Notes under the pieces: model-generated
Database searches by the model: none
Seen by the model: only the letters and a program-made list of their open reading frames with translations
Told to the model about the DNA's origin: nothing
Shown here: positions 31,064 to 40,282 of the stretch, one piece after another
How the letters are laid out: every line of letters starts with the position of its first letter
Numbering within the stretch: position 1 is the first letter of the stretch
Made by a program: the position numbers and the translations under genes
Assembly (NCBI RefSeq): GCF_005222915.1
Contig: NZ_STFX01000009.1
Span: 34,605 to 98,604, forward strand
Source of the DNA: Rhizobium sp. FKL33
GTDB lineage: Bacteria > Pseudomonadota > Alphaproteobacteria > Rhizobiales > Rhizobiaceae
DNA length: 64,000 nt
Direction: 5' to 3'

Positions 31064-32980
31064 ATGCTGGACGGGGAACGCTTTCATTTCGAGCATTGGC
31101 GACGACACAGAGACGCGGGCAAGAAGCCGGATCCGCAGCGCCCCGATCATCTGCACAAGGCTCGGCTCGACGGGGAAAGAGCCGTTCTCGCCAGGCTGGG
31201 ACTGTCGAAGCCGTGGCTGGATGAGCTGGAGCGGCGGGCAGGGCTGAGCGGCGCGACGCTGGAGCAGGAACTTCTTTCGGATGGGCGGGTGCGGGAAGAC
31301 GCCTATTACGGCGCGCTGGCGCGGGGACTCGGCCTTCCGTTCATGGACAATGTTCCGCCCGCCTTGCTGGCCGATTGCGCGGAGATCGACACGCAACTGG
31401 TGCGGCCGCGGATCATCCGCTGCCGCAAACCCGACGGGTCGCCGCTGACCGTGATCGTGCCCGAACTGTTGCGCCTGTTCGAAGAGAGGGCGCAATTCGA
31501 GCGCGCGCCGAGGCTGAGGGAGCAATTCGCCGTCACCACGCCCGGCGCACTGCGCGCCGCGGTGCGCGAGGCCGGCAGATTGCGGCGGGCGGATGAGGCG
31601 GCGCATGGATTGGCGCGGACGCATCCGGACTTCAGCGCCCATCAGGTGCTGTCGAGAGGCCAGAAGATCACCGCGACGGGGGTGCTGATCGCCGGCTTCG
31701 CGGTGATTGCGGTTCACCCGGCAGCTGTTACGGGGCTGCATTTCGTGTTTTCGATCCTGTTCTGCATCATGCTGGTGCTGCGGCTGGCGGCGCTCAAGGC
31801 TGGATCGCCGCTTAATCGCCGGCAAAGCTTTCCCGCCGATCTCGGACCGACGCCGGTCTACACCGTTCTCGCCGCGCTTTATGACGAGGCGGACGTCGTC
31901 GGCCAGTTGATCGAAAGGCTGGACGGATTGAACTGGCCGCGGTCGCGGCTCGACATCAAGCTTCTCTGCGAAGAGCGCGACGAAGCGACGATCGCGGCGC
32001 TGAGGGCGATCGATCTCGGACCCGAATATGAAGTGGTCGTCGTTCCCGACATCGGCCCGCGCACCAAGCCGAAGGCGCTGAACTATGGCCTGATCGAGGC
32101 GCGCGGCGAATTTCTGGTGATCTATGACGCCGAGGACCGGCCGCATCCAGACCAGTTGCTGGAGGCCTGGCACCATTTTCGCGCCGCGCCGGAGACCGCC
32201 TGTTTTCAATCGCCGCTGGTGATCGGCAATGGCGGAGCGGGCGCGCTGCCGGCGCTCTTCGCGCTCGAATATTCTGCGCTGTTTCGAAGGCTTCTGCCCT
32301 TCCTCGCCGCTCGCGGCCTGCCCCTGCCGCTCGGGGGGACTTCCAATCATTTTCGAACCGATGTCCTGAAAAGCGTTGGCGGCTGGGATCCCTACAACGT
32401 GACGGAGGACGCCGATCTCGGCATGCGCCTGCATCGAGCCGGCCATGGGACGGAGATGTTGACGCGTCCGACGGTGGAGGATGCGCCGACGCGACCGCGC
32501 GTCTGGATCAACCAGCGCAGCCGCTGGCAGAAGGGATGGATGCAGACCTGGCTCGCGCATATGCGCGACCCTCTCAGGCTCTACCGCGATCTGGGCTTCA
32601 GGGGATTTCTCGCCTTTCATCTGGTGGTGACGGGGCAGCTTCTCTCGGCGCTCGCCCATCCGTTGACGCTGCTGCTGGTCGCCTCGTCCATCGCGCATAT
32701 GCTGACGTCGGAACCCTATTCGCCATTGCAGCAGGCGCTGTTTGCGATCGACCTCGCCAATCTTTTCGGCTCCTATACGGTGTTCACGCTGATGGGCTGG
32801 GGCGCGATGCCGCGCGAGGAGCGCAGGCGGCTCGGAACAGCGCGGTTCTTCGTGCCGGTCTACTGGCTGATGATGTCCTGGGCGGCGTGGAAGGCGCTCA
32901 GGGAATTGCGCGACCGCCCATTCTTCTGGGCCAAGACGCCGCATGAGGCGAAAGCGGGTTTGCGACGGGCGAAGACCTGA
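31064..32980 (+). CDS. GT2 processive glycosyltransferase with GspE/MshE-like N-terminus
   Basis: This 638-residue inner-membrane protein begins with a helical region resembling the T2SSE_N/MshEN domain (about 45-130: SGATLEQELLSDG, YYGALARGLGLPF), the c-di-GMP-binding domain in some proteins. Two membrane segments (about 205-250), a GT2 catalytic domain and C-terminal membrane helices follow. The processive-synthase motifs are present: an early Asp in YDEADVV, YDAEDRPHP, TEDADLG and QxxRW at 484-488 (QRSRW). It is likely to make an extracellular beta-glycan; the product is unknown. Divergent from the orphan binding protein with a 33-base gap. Confidence 0.88.
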   Translation: MLDGERFHFEHWRRHRDAGKKPDPQRPDHLHKARLDGERAVLARLGLSKPWLDELERRAGLSGATLEQELLSDGRVREDAYYGALARGLGLPFMDNVPPALLADCAEIDTQLVRPRIIRCRKPDGSPLTVIVPELLRLFEERAQFERAPRLREQFAVTTPGALRAAVREAGRLRRADEAAHGLARTHPDFSAHQVLSRGQKITATGVLIAGFAVIAVHPAAVTGLHFVFSILFCIMLVLRLAALKAGSPLNRRQSFPADLGPTPVYTVLAALYDEADVVGQLIERLDGLNWPRSRLDIKLLCEERDEATIAALRAIDLGPEYEVVVVPDIGPRTKPKALNYGLIEARGEFLVIYDAEDRPHPDQLLEAWHHFRAAPETACFQSPLVIGNGGAGALPALFALEYSALFRRLLPFLAARGLPLPLGGTSNHFRTDVLKSVGGWDPYNVTEDADLGMRLHRAGHGTEMLTRPTVEDAPTRPRVWINQRSRWQKGWMQTWLAHMRDPLRLYRDLGFRGFLAFHLVVTGQLLSALAHPLTLLLVASSIAHMLTSEPYSPLQQALFAIDLANLFGSYTVFTLMGWGAMPREERRRLGTARFFVPVYWLMMSWAAWKALRELRDRPFFWAKTPHEAKAGLRRAKT

Positions 32981-33007
32981 CGACGGACACCGTATGATGT
33001 CCCTCGA

Positions 33008-33709
33008 CTATCGCTCCCGATCGTGAAGGTCGAGCGAGAGAGCGAGCAACTGCGGCAGCGGCGTCCACCAGCCGGTGGTCACGCCGGCCTCGCGCAGCGC
33101 CGCCGCCGTCCAGGTGTTGCAGCCAATGAGCGCGTTGAACCAGCCTTCTGCCTCGAAGAAGGCGTCGCTTTCGCCATAGCCTGCGCCCGGGATGGGGAGC
33201 GGCTGGCCGTCCTTCCTCGTGAAGCTTCGCTCGATGTAATCGAGCAGCCGCGCATATCCTTCCGCATCGAGCGCGACGGCTCTGGCATCCGGGGCCTCAG
33301 TAAGCGCCGCCCGGGCGAGGGCGACATGCATCACGGCGCTGTCCACGGTCAGCGCCTTGAAGACCGGCAGGGGCTTGAGGTCGGCCCAGGCAGGCGTTTC
33401 GAGGTAGAAGGCGCGACCGCCCCAGCCGAGGATCAGCCAGGCGGCGTCGGGATGGGAGATCGGCGCGCCTGCGGCCTCGACAAAGGCGAAGCGGGCGCGG
33501 CTCGCGGCGTCGAGCGGGATGGCGATGTCGGTGTGGATCGGATTGGAAAGAACGAGGATCGTGGTGTGAGGCGGGCCGCTCTTCACGGAGAAGAATAGTG
33601 GGCGGGGGACGATGGCTCCAAAGAAAAGCGCCGCTGCAACCACAATGCAGAATACGCCTAAAAATTTAAGGCCCGCCGTCAATGATGGTCTATTTATCAT
33701 TATTTCCAA
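33008..33709 (-). CDS. DUF2459 / TIGR02117 protein (urease-region conserved)
   Basis: A 233-residue exported or anchored protein with one N-terminal membrane helix (about 12-35). The domain has HTDIAIP, DAAWLILGWGGRAFYLETP and the segment GCNTWTAAALREAG with a conserved Cys that resembles NlpC/P60-like or permuted papain-fold proteins. TIGR02117 is named for its frequent presence near urease genes. The biochemical role is unknown. Convergent with the glycosyltransferase. Confidence 0.8.
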   Translation of the reverse strand: MEIMINRPSLTAGLKFLGVFCIVVAAALFFGAIVPRPLFFSVKSGPPHTTILVLSNPIHTDIAIPLDAASRARFAFVEAAGAPISHPDAAWLILGWGGRAFYLETPAWADLKPLPVFKALTVDSAVMHVALARAALTEAPDARAVALDAEGYARLLDYIERSFTRKDGQPLPIPGAGYGESDAFFEAEGWFNALIGCNTWTAAALREAGVTTGWWTPLPQLLALSLDLHDRER

Positions 33710-33721
33710 CCATCAAGAATT

Positions 33722-34492
33722 TCAGTGTTGTTTGAGGAGGTGGCTGATTTCCTTCCGATTTTTGCGCAAGTACTTCATATTATTTTTAAAGTGCGTCAAA
33801 AGGCCAATGGAGCCATGATCTGCAAGCGGGGCCATGTCGTCTTCTGTTAACGCGGCCCGGATCGCCAGCGCCAACCCCCACTCGTTTTGCGTCAGGTAGC
33901 CGATGCGGTCTATCGACCAGCCTTGTGTGCCTTGACCGTCGTCTCGGGTCTGATTGAACTGAAATGACGGGTTGCCGCCAAACACTCCAAACCCGAAGAA
34001 GACGACCGCCAGATCGGTCGCGAATTCCTCCATTTCACTACCGCCCGGTGGAAATGTTGGAAAGGAAAACAAAATTGAGTGACAGATCTCGTGGGCAAAA
34101 ACGGCGATTAGCCTCTCTAAGTTTGGTTTCGACGTGGGGGCATAGGTGATCAGGTGTCGACCATTGCGGCGTTGATACACGCCTGCTGGGTCGCGCGGCG
34201 CGTTCTTTACGAGGGCTAGAGGCCCCAACTTGGGATCAATGGACGGGGCTTGCGGCTGTAGATCGTAATCAGAAGGAATAACCTTCATGTATGAGCAGAC
34301 TGTTTCAAAAACAGCCTGAGCCAACTCGTGGCCGCTGGAGGCGATTGCGGGAAAGTCGCTTCGACGCGGATAACGAGTAGGAAAAAGTTTGAGACCGGCC
34401 TGGCCGCCCAGGTTTTCGAGAAGCCAGCCCCATGCTTCCATCTGCCATTCAAAATCTTCGATGGCTACAGTCGGCTTTGCACGCCAAAACAT
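33722..34492 (-). CDS. HExxH metallopeptidase-like protein, unknown family
   Basis: A 256-residue protein with no signal peptide. The zinc-binding motif H134-E135-I-C-H138 sits after a hydrophobic helix (RLIAVFA) and is followed by E156-x-x-x-D160 (EFATD), the gluzincin pattern HExxH...ExxxD; ImmA/IrrE-like proteases share this look. I do not recognise the family. It starts one base after the ureC stop with its ribosome binding site inside ureC. Its base composition is visibly lower in GC than its neighbours, which suggests acquisition by transfer. Confidence 0.7.
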   Translation of the reverse strand: MFWRAKPTVAIEDFEWQMEAWGWLLENLGGQAGLKLFPTRYPRRSDFPAIASSGHELAQAVFETVCSYMKVIPSDYDLQPQAPSIDPKLGPLALVKNAPRDPAGVYQRRNGRHLITYAPTSKPNLERLIAVFAHEICHSILFSFPTFPPGGSEMEEFATDLAVVFFGFGVFGGNPSFQFNQTRDDGQGTQGWSIDRIGYLTQNEWGLALAIRAALTEDDMAPLADHGSIGLLTHFKNNMKYLRKNRKEISHLLKQH

Positions 34493-34493
34493 G

Positions 34494-36206
34494 TCAGAAC
34501 AGGAAATAGCGCTGCGCCATCGGCAGCACGGTCGCGGGCTCGCAGGTCAGGAGCACGCCGTCGGCGCGGACTTCGTAGGTTTCGGGATCGACTTCGACAT
34601 GCGGGGTCAGGTCGTTGTGGATCATCGACTTCTTGGAAATGCCGCCGCGGGTGTTCTTCACCGCCAGCAATTGCTTGGAGACGCCAATCTTCTGGGCGAG
34701 GCCGGCGTCCAGCGCGGCCTGGCTGACGAAGGTCACGGAGGAATTGGTGCGGGCCTTGCCATAGGCGCCGAACATATGGCGGTAATGCACCGGCTGCGGC
34801 GTCGGGATCGAGGCGTTCGGATCGCCCATCGGCGCCGCTGCGATCATGCCGCCGAGCAACACCATGTCAGGCTTGACGCCGAAGAAGGCCGGCGACCAGA
34901 GCACGAGGTCGGCGCGCTTGCCGACTTCGATCGAGCCGATCTCATGGCTGAGGCCGTGGGCGATGGCCGGGTTAATCGTGTATTTGGCGATGTAGCGCTT
35001 GACGCGGACATTGTCGTTGTCGCCCTTTTCCTCGGGCAGGGCGCCGCGCTGGCGCTTCATCTTGTCGGCGGTCTGCCAGGTGCGGATCGCCACTTCGCCG
35101 ACGCGGCCCATGGCCTGGCTGTCGGACGAGATGATCGAGAAGGCGCCCATGTCGTGGAGAATGTCTTCGGCCGCGATGGTCTCTTTGCGGATGCGGCTTT
35201 CCGCGAATGCGATGTCTTCCGGGATCGACGGGCTGAGATGGTGGCAGACCATCAGCATGTCCAGATGTTCCGCCAGCGTGTTGATCGTATAGGGCCGGGT
35301 CGGATTGGTCGACGATGGGATGACGTTCAGCGAGCCGCAGACCTTGATGATGTCAGGCGCGTGACCGCCGCCGGCGCCTTCGGTGTGGAAGGCGTGAATG
35401 GTGCGGCCCTTCATGGCGGCGAGCGAATCCTCGACGAAGCCGGATTCGTTCAGCGTGTCGGTGTGGATCATCACCTGCACGTCGTATTCGTCGGCGACGG
35501 AGAGGCAGCAATCGATCGCGCCGGGGGTTGTGCCCCAGTCCTCATGCAGCTTCAGCGCTGAGGCGCCGGCGAGGATCATTTCCTCAAGGGCTGCGGGCAG
35601 CGAGGCGTTGCCCTTGCCGGCGAAAGCCAGATTCATCGGGAAGGCGTCGGCGGCCTCGATCATGCGCTGGATGTGCCAGGGGCCGGGGGTGCAGGTGGTG
35701 GCGAGCGTGCCATGCGCCGGGCCGGTGCCGCCGCCGAGCATGGTGGTCAGCCCGCTCATCAGCGCGTCCTCGATCTGCTGCGGGCAGATGAAGTGGATAT
35801 GGGCGTCCATGCCGCCGGCGGTGAGGATCTTGCCCTCGCCGGCGATGGCTTCGGTGCCGGGGCCGACGATGATGTTGACGCCCGGTTGGGTGTCGGGATT
35901 GCCGGCCTTGCCGATGGCCGCGATGCGGCCGTCCTTCAGCCCGACGTCAGCCTTGACGATGCCCCAGTGGTCAATGATCAGCACATTGGTGATGACGGTG
36001 TCGATGGCGCCGTTGGCGCGAGTGACCTGGCTCTGGCCCATGCCGTCGCGGATGACCTTGCCGCCGCCGAATTTCACCTCCTCGCCATAGGTGGTGTAAT
36101 CCTTCTCCACCTCCACGAAGAGTTCGGTGTCGGCCAGGCGCAATTTGTCGCCGGTGGTGGGGCCGAACATGGAGGCGTAAGCCGCGCGGGACATTTTATA
36201 GGACAT
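34494..36206 (-). CDS. ureC: urease alpha (catalytic) subunit
   Basis: This 570-residue subunit carries the di-nickel active site that hydrolyses urea to ammonia and carbamate. Visible ligands include HIH in [14 protein letters not shown], the carbamylated lysine in [23 protein letters not shown] and the flap [15 protein letters not shown]. The length is standard. The ATG with M5 ([12 protein letters not shown]) as alternative start lies 4 bases after the accessory gene upstream. Separate ureA, ureB and ureC genes are the usual bacterial arrangement. Confidence 0.98.
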   Translation of the reverse strand: MSYKMSRAAYASMFGPTTGDKLRLADTELFVEVEKDYTTYGEEVKFGGGKVIRDGMGQSQVTRANGAIDTVITNVLIIDHWGIVKADVGLKDGRIAAIGKAGNPDTQPGVNIIVGPGTEAIAGEGKILTAGGMDAHIHFICPQQIEDALMSGLTTMLGGGTGPAHGTLATTCTPGPWHIQRMIEAADAFPMNLAFAGKGNASLPAALEEMILAGASALKLHEDWGTTPGAIDCCLSVADEYDVQVMIHTDTLNESGFVEDSLAAMKGRTIHAFHTEGAGGGHAPDIIKVCGSLNVIPSSTNPTRPYTINTLAEHLDMLMVCHHLSPSIPEDIAFAESRIRKETIAAEDILHDMGAFSIISSDSQAMGRVGEVAIRTWQTADKMKRQRGALPEEKGDNDNVRVKRYIAKYTINPAIAHGLSHEIGSIEVGKRADLVLWSPAFFGVKPDMVLLGGMIAAAPMGDPNASIPTPQPVHYRHMFGAYGKARTNSSVTFVSQAALDAGLAQKIGVSKQLLAVKNTRGGISKKSMIHNDLTPHVEVDPETYEVRADGVLLTCEPATVLPMAQRYFLF

Positions 36207-36210
36207 GGCG

Positions 36211-36855
36211 TCAAGCTCCTGAGGCGATGCGGAGGGTGGAAGTGTAGAAATAGCGGGCGAGGCGGCCTCCGCGAATGCGGGCGTCGATCCAGCGACGCTC
36301 CGCCTCCCAGGGATGCCATTCCCAGCCCTTGTGACCGAAGCCCGCGAGAAGGATCGCGTCGTCTGCGCGGGCGCGGCTCGCCAGAAATTCGGCGATGACG
36401 ATCAGGCCGGTCGAGGGCGTCACATAGGGTTCCGGGTCATAGGCGGAGAGCTCGGCGTCCAGCCGGTCATGGGTGGCGGCGGGCAGCACATAATGGGTCT
36501 TGCCGGTTTCGGCGCAGAACGCGGCGAAGCCGGGAGAATAATCATCGCAGAAATCGTCGAGCTCCGGATGGCTGATCGCCAGCGGCGCCCGAAGGGCGGC
36601 GAATTTCTCAGGGTTGCGGATGCTCCAGATCTCGGAGGCGGCGGCCACGCAAGGATTGGCGCGCCAGCCGGCGTCTTCGAGCATCTTCTTGCCGGGCCGG
36701 CCTGTATTGCACACGGCGACGATGTCGGTGCGCCCGCCACCAGGGCCGGCCGAGCGGCAGTCGTTGAAGCGGATGACGATGTCGGCGGTCTCAGTGAGGG
36801 CCTTTTCGCCCTCGCCGAGATCGGCATTGCCGACGATCATCACCCGCCGCCCCAT
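36211..36855 (-). CDS. 'urease operon accessory protein', GT29-like
   Basis: A 214-residue soluble protein of a family annotated in rhizobia only by its position in urease operons. The start [12 protein letters not shown] and [12 protein letters not shown] resemble the nucleotide-sugar-binding part of sialyltransferase-like (GT29) folds, and [15 protein letters not shown] resembles a second motif of that fold. The function is unknown. It sits 4 bases before ureC and 1 base after an LprI-like gene, so it is part of the ure operon. Confidence 0.7.
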   Translation of the reverse strand: MGRRVMIVGNADLGEGEKALTETADIVIRFNDCRSAGPGGGRTDIVAVCNTGRPGKKMLEDAGWRANPCVAAASEIWSIRNPEKFAALRAPLAISHPELDDFCDDYSPGFAAFCAETGKTHYVLPAATHDRLDAELSAYDPEPYVTPSTGLIVIAEFLASRARADDAILLAGFGHKGWEWHPWEAERRWIDARIRGGRLARYFYTSTLRIASGA

Positions 36856-36856
36856 C

Positions 36857-37288
36857 TCAGTTCTCCATGCCCTTGGCCAGCTCGTTGAGCTCCTTGGCGC
36901 GAGCGCGGGACAGTTCGGCCTTGCAGCCCATCATCAGCATGGGTTCCATCGTGCCGCCACGCGCCTGGAAACCGACGCCTTCACACTGGCCGTCGCGATA
37001 ATCGATCCAGGCGCGCTGCGCCTTCTTCAATGCCGCGGCCGCGCCGGTCGAGTCCGCGCCCATCGATTCCTCGATATCGGCGTCCATCTTCTTCTGTGAC
37101 GCCATGGCCGCCTTATAGGCCTTGTTCAGCGCGGCGTCGGCATCGTCGTAGTCCTGCTCGGCGCAGTAATTCATTTCCATCTGGGTCTGGGCGTTGTCGC
37201 AATCCACATTCGGCGCGTCCTGCGCCAGAGCGGGCAGTGCGAAGGCCGCCATCGCCAGTGAAATCAGCGCGATTTTCGTGCGCGTCAT
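36857..37288 (-). CDS. LprI/DUF1311 periplasmic protein (copy 1)
   Basis: A 143-residue exported protein with signal peptide MTRTKIALISLAMAAFALPALAQ. The LprI N-terminal domain (DUF1311) has four cysteines in the pattern CDNAQTQMEMNYC and CEGVGFQARGG...GC, plus KKAQRAWIDYRD. LprI of Mycobacterium inhibits lysozyme. Here the paralogue next door and the location inside the urease operon suggest a periplasmic role tied to urea or pH, but none is proven. Confidence 0.88.
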   Translation of the reverse strand: MTRTKIALISLAMAAFALPALAQDAPNVDCDNAQTQMEMNYCAEQDYDDADAALNKAYKAAMASQKKMDADIEESMGADSTGAAAALKKAQRAWIDYRDGQCEGVGFQARGGTMEPMLMMGCKAELSRARAKELNELAKGMEN

Positions 37289-37356
37289 TTATTCTTCCTC
37301 CCGTTTATCCTTGTGATCATTCGTGTTTTTCGAACCATGTCTGTTCCATGCGCCTC

Positions 37357-37773
37357 TCATTGACCGGGAAGGCGGATCAATTCCTTGAGTTGGGCGCTGC
37401 GCTCCTTCGTCAACAGGAGTTGGCAGCGGATATTTTCATAGGGTTCGAGCGTGCCGCCCCGCGCCTTGAAGCCCATGCCGGCGCAATGGGCGTCGCGGAA
37501 CTGTATCCAGGCGCGCTGGGCTTTCTTCAGCGTCTCGGTTTCGGTGGGCTCGCCCTCGACCGGCGATTCCATGTCGTTCTTCTGCGTGAAGGCCAACGCC
37601 TTCTTGTAGGCGGCGTTCAGGCTCGCATCGGCCTTGCCATATTCATCGCCGATGCATTCATTGGCTTCCATTTGCGATACGACGTCGTCGCAGGCCACTT
37701 TCGCCTTGGCCGCAACGGTCAAAGGCGCGGCCAGGGCGCCCGCGGTCAGGATCGCGAGGAGGAACGTCTTCAT
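37357..37773 (-). CDS. LprI/DUF1311 periplasmic protein (copy 2)
   Basis: A 138-residue exported paralogue of the preceding protein: signal peptide MKTFLLAILTAGALAAPLTVA, four cysteines in the same spacing (CDDVVSQMEANEC, CAGMGFKARGG, then C) and KKAQRAWIQFRDAHC. I chose the ATG at 37773 behind AAAGGTG; an in-frame start at 37839 lacks a signal sequence. The two copies have clearly diverged, so the duplication is old. Lies between ureB and copy 1. Confidence 0.87.
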   Translation of the reverse strand: MKTFLLAILTAGALAAPLTVAAKAKVACDDVVSQMEANECIGDEYGKADASLNAAYKKALAFTQKNDMESPVEGEPTETETLKKAQRAWIQFRDAHCAGMGFKARGGTLEPYENIRCQLLLTKERSAQLKELIRLPGQ

Positions 37774-37903
37774 TCTACACCTTTCGGCGGCGCATATCCG
37801 CCGCCATGGCGGGATTTCCGAAGCGCCGTCCGCAGGCATTCAAGCATTGGGCCCTGTCTCGCCGCAAATACCGTGAACTCTGCAAAACGCCGCGCCCGAT
37901 CTT

Positions 37904-38209
37904 TCACAGCGCACCCATCACCTGCTGGCGGAAGCCGTAGACTTCGCGCTTGCCGGACAGCGGGATCAGCGTGACGGTGCGCTTCTGGCCCGGCTCGAAA
38001 CGGACGGCGGTGCCGGATGGGATGTCGAGGCGCATGCCGCGCGCCTTGTCGCGGTCGAAATCCAGCCCCTTGTTGGTCTCGAAGAAATGATAATGGCTGC
38101 CGACCTGGATCGGACGGTCGCCTGTGTTGGCGACGTCGAGGGTGACGGTGGGCAGGCCGGCGTTCAGTTCGATCTCGCCGGCTGCGGGAATGAGTTCGCC
38201 TGGGATCAT
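37904..38209 (-). CDS. ureB: urease beta subunit
   Basis: A 101-residue structural subunit beginning [18 protein letters not shown], with [10 protein letters not shown] and GTAVRFEPG conserved. The ATG at 38209 follows AGGAGA. It assembles with UreA and UreC as a trimer of (ABC). Located 13 bases after ureA; 130 bases then separate it from the LprI-like copy 2. Confidence 0.97.
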   Translation of the reverse strand: MIPGELIPAAGEIELNAGLPTVTLDVANTGDRPIQVGSHYHFFETNKGLDFDRDKARGMRLDIPSGTAVRFEPGQKRTVTLIPLSGKREVYGFRQQVMGAL

Positions 38210-38222
38210 CGATATCTCCTGT

Positions 38223-38525
38223 TCAGCGGATCGGTTCGTGCACGGTGACGAGCTTGGTGCCGTCCGGGAAGGTGGCTTCCACCTGCACGTCATGGATCAT
38301 TTCGGCGATGCCCTCCATCACCTGGTCGCGGGTGATGACATGGGCGCCGGCTTCCATGAGATCGGCCACCGAGCGGCCGTCTCGCGCGCCCTCGACCACG
38401 AAATCCGAGATCAGCGCGATCGCTTCGGGATAGTTCAGCTTGACGCCGCGCTCCAGCCGACGGCGGGCCACGATGGCCGCCATGGAGATCAGGAGCTTGT
38501 CTTTTTCGCGTGGAGAGAGATTCAT
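38223..38525 (-). CDS. ureA: urease gamma subunit
   Basis: A 100-residue subunit beginning [20 protein letters not shown], with [15 protein letters not shown] and the C-terminal VTVHEPIR typical of UreA. The start at 38525 is the conserved one; the frame remains open upstream to 38594 without family similarity. Confidence 0.97.
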   Translation of the reverse strand: MNLSPREKDKLLISMAAIVARRRLERGVKLNYPEAIALISDFVVEGARDGRSVADLMEAGAHVITRDQVMEGIAEMIHDVQVEATFPDGTKLVTVHEPIR

Positions 38526-38612
38526 CGGCTGCTCCGCATGGATGCTGGTCTTGACGCAATCAAACCCGGTCGACCCGGTCTGGCAATACGCCAAATGACG
38601 GTGGACGAACGG

Positions 38613-39431
38613 TTAGAGATGCCACACTTTCGGCGGGGCGGCGCCGTTTCGCAAGAGCGAAATTGCCGGGATCAGGATTTTTCGGAGCTCGAAGCCCTCC
38701 GAGGCGGTGAGACGCAGGATCAGCTTGTCGTTCCAATGGCTTGCGCCGCAACCGGTGCGATCGAGGAGCGGCCTGACCGCGCCTAGTTTCGCCTCCGCGT
38801 CCGGTCCGCAATAAAGGAGGGTCGCAAAAGCGAGGCAGCCTGATAGCACCGCCTTGCGGGCGGCGAGTTCGGCGATCTCGCCATCGAGCCGCAACTCCTC
38901 GGCATGGATCAGGCGGCCGGCGCGGCGGATGCGCCAGCGGTCGCGGAACAGGCCCGAGGTCACGACTTCGCCCATGGCCTTGCGGCCCAGCAGCACCGCT
39001 TCGAGACCGAGAAAGCGGGCGGAGGCGGCGAGATCCACCTCGAGGCTGCGCCGGAGCGCGCCTTCGTCGAACAGGATGGTTTCCTGTGGCAGCCAATGCA
39101 GCGCCGCGTTGTCGCCGACCTTGAGCACGGTGTCGACGGCGGCATGGCCGCCCGAGGAGCGATAGACGCGCTCGCAGGCCTGGGTGGTGACGGTGACATG
39201 GGTGTCGGCGCCGGCCTCGACGGCCCAGTCGATGCGGTCGCCGCCGGTCAAGCCGCCCGAGGTGTTGATCAGCACCGCTTCCATGCGCCCGTCGAAGGAT
39301 TCGGGCATGCGGATCTTGGCGGCGCCTTCCTGATAGAAGACGTCGAGCCGGGTGCGGCCTGCCAGCGCTTTGGTCACGAGGCGGGCGCGGCCCTTGGCGC
39401 GTTGCGGACGGATCTGGGCGAGTGCTGTCAC
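38613..39431 (-). CDS. ureD: urease accessory protein UreD
   Basis: This 272-residue accessory protein (UreH/UreD) bridges apo-urease and UreF-UreG and channels nickel. Characteristic segments are [31 protein letters not shown] and [15 protein letters not shown]. The start is GTG at 39431. It is the first ure gene after urtE, with a 145-base gap holding a 9-bp hairpin. Confidence 0.95.
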   Translation of the reverse strand: MTALAQIRPQRAKGRARLVTKALAGRTRLDVFYQEGAAKIRMPESFDGRMEAVLINTSGGLTGGDRIDWAVEAGADTHVTVTTQACERVYRSSGGHAAVDTVLKVGDNAALHWLPQETILFDEGALRRSLEVDLAASARFLGLEAVLLGRKAMGEVVTSGLFRDRWRIRRAGRLIHAEELRLDGEIAELAARKAVLSGCLAFATLLYCGPDAEAKLGAVRPLLDRTGCGASHWNDKLILRLTASEGFELRKILIPAISLLRNGAAPPKVWHL

Positions 39432-39444
39432 GGGTCACCATGCA

Positions 39445-39468
39445 AAGGCCGGCAGGAGCGCCGGCCTT
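39445..39468 (-). terminator. hairpin between urtE and ureD
   Basis: A perfect 9-bp stem AAGGCCGGC/GCCGGCCTT with loop AGGAGC is followed on the minus strand by only three Ts (TTTGC). It could be a weak terminator of the urt operon or a leader hairpin of ureD. A TTGACA (-35-like) lies about 40 bases upstream on the same strand without a good -10. Confidence 0.5.
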
Positions 39469-39576
39469 GTCTTTCATCGTGTTTTTTCAAGCCTGACCGG
39501 ATCTGTCAATCGATTAGGCGGCTTTCCCGACTGCCGAAAAAAGCGCCAAGATCGCAGACGTAGCAGGCAGGTCCTT

Positions 39577-40272
39577 TCAGACCGTCAGATGCCGGCGCGC
39601 CTCGGGCGTATCCAGCGTTTCGGCGGCGCCTTCATGCACGATCTCGCCGCGATCCATGATATAGACGTGGTCGGCGAGTTCGCGGCAGAAATCGAGGTAC
39701 TGCTCGACCAGCAGGATCGCCATGCCGGTGGAATCGCGGAGATATTTGATGGCGCGGCCGATGTCTTTGATGATCGAGGGCTGGATGCCTTCGGTCGGCT
39801 CGTCGAGCACCAGGATCTTCGGACGCGTCACCAGAGCCCGGCCGATCGCCAATTGCTGTTGCTGGCCGCCCGAAAGATCGCCGCCGCGGCGGCCAAGCAT
39901 GGATTGCAGCACAGGGAACAGGCTGAAAATGTCGTCGGGAATGGTGCGGTCGACCCGCTTGACGGGCGCGTAGCCGGTCTCGAGATTTTCCTTCACCGTC
40001 AGCAGCGGAAAGATCTCGCGACCCTGCGGCACATAACCGATGCCGAGTTTCGCGCGGGCATAGGGGGCCATGCCGTTCAGCGCCGCGCCGTTGAAGGAAA
40101 TCGAGCCGCCGCTGACCGGATGCTGGCCGGTGATCGCCCGAAGCAGGGAGGATTTGCCGACGCCGTTGCGGCCGAGAACGCAGGTGATCTTGCCCATCTC
40201 CGCCTTGATGGAGACGCCGCGCAGCGCCTGCGCCGCGCCGTAATGAAGATTGGCCTTTTCGACAGTCAGCAT
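39577..40272 (-). CDS. urtE: urea ABC transporter ATP-binding protein UrtE
   Basis: A 231-residue LivF-class ATPase: Walker A GRNGVGKSS, signature LSGGQQQQLAIGRAL and Walker B ILVLDEPTEGI. With UrtD it powers high-affinity urea import through UrtBC. It ends the urt operon, separated from urtD by a TerB-like gene. Confidence 0.95.
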   Translation of the reverse strand: MLTVEKANLHYGAAQALRGVSIKAEMGKITCVLGRNGVGKSSLLRAITGQHPVSGGSISFNGAALNGMAPYARAKLGIGYVPQGREIFPLLTVKENLETGYAPVKRVDRTIPDDIFSLFPVLQSMLGRRGGDLSGGQQQQLAIGRALVTRPKILVLDEPTEGIQPSIIKDIGRAIKYLRDSTGMAILLVEQYLDFCRELADHVYIMDRGEIVHEGAAETLDTPEARRHLTV

Positions 40273-40282
40273 GGCTTCCCTC

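Noticed and set aside
31031..32944. N-terminal extension of the solute-binding protein across the glycosyltransferase
   Set aside because: This part is antisense to a well-supported GT2 gene, and the signal peptide of the binding protein begins only near 31030.
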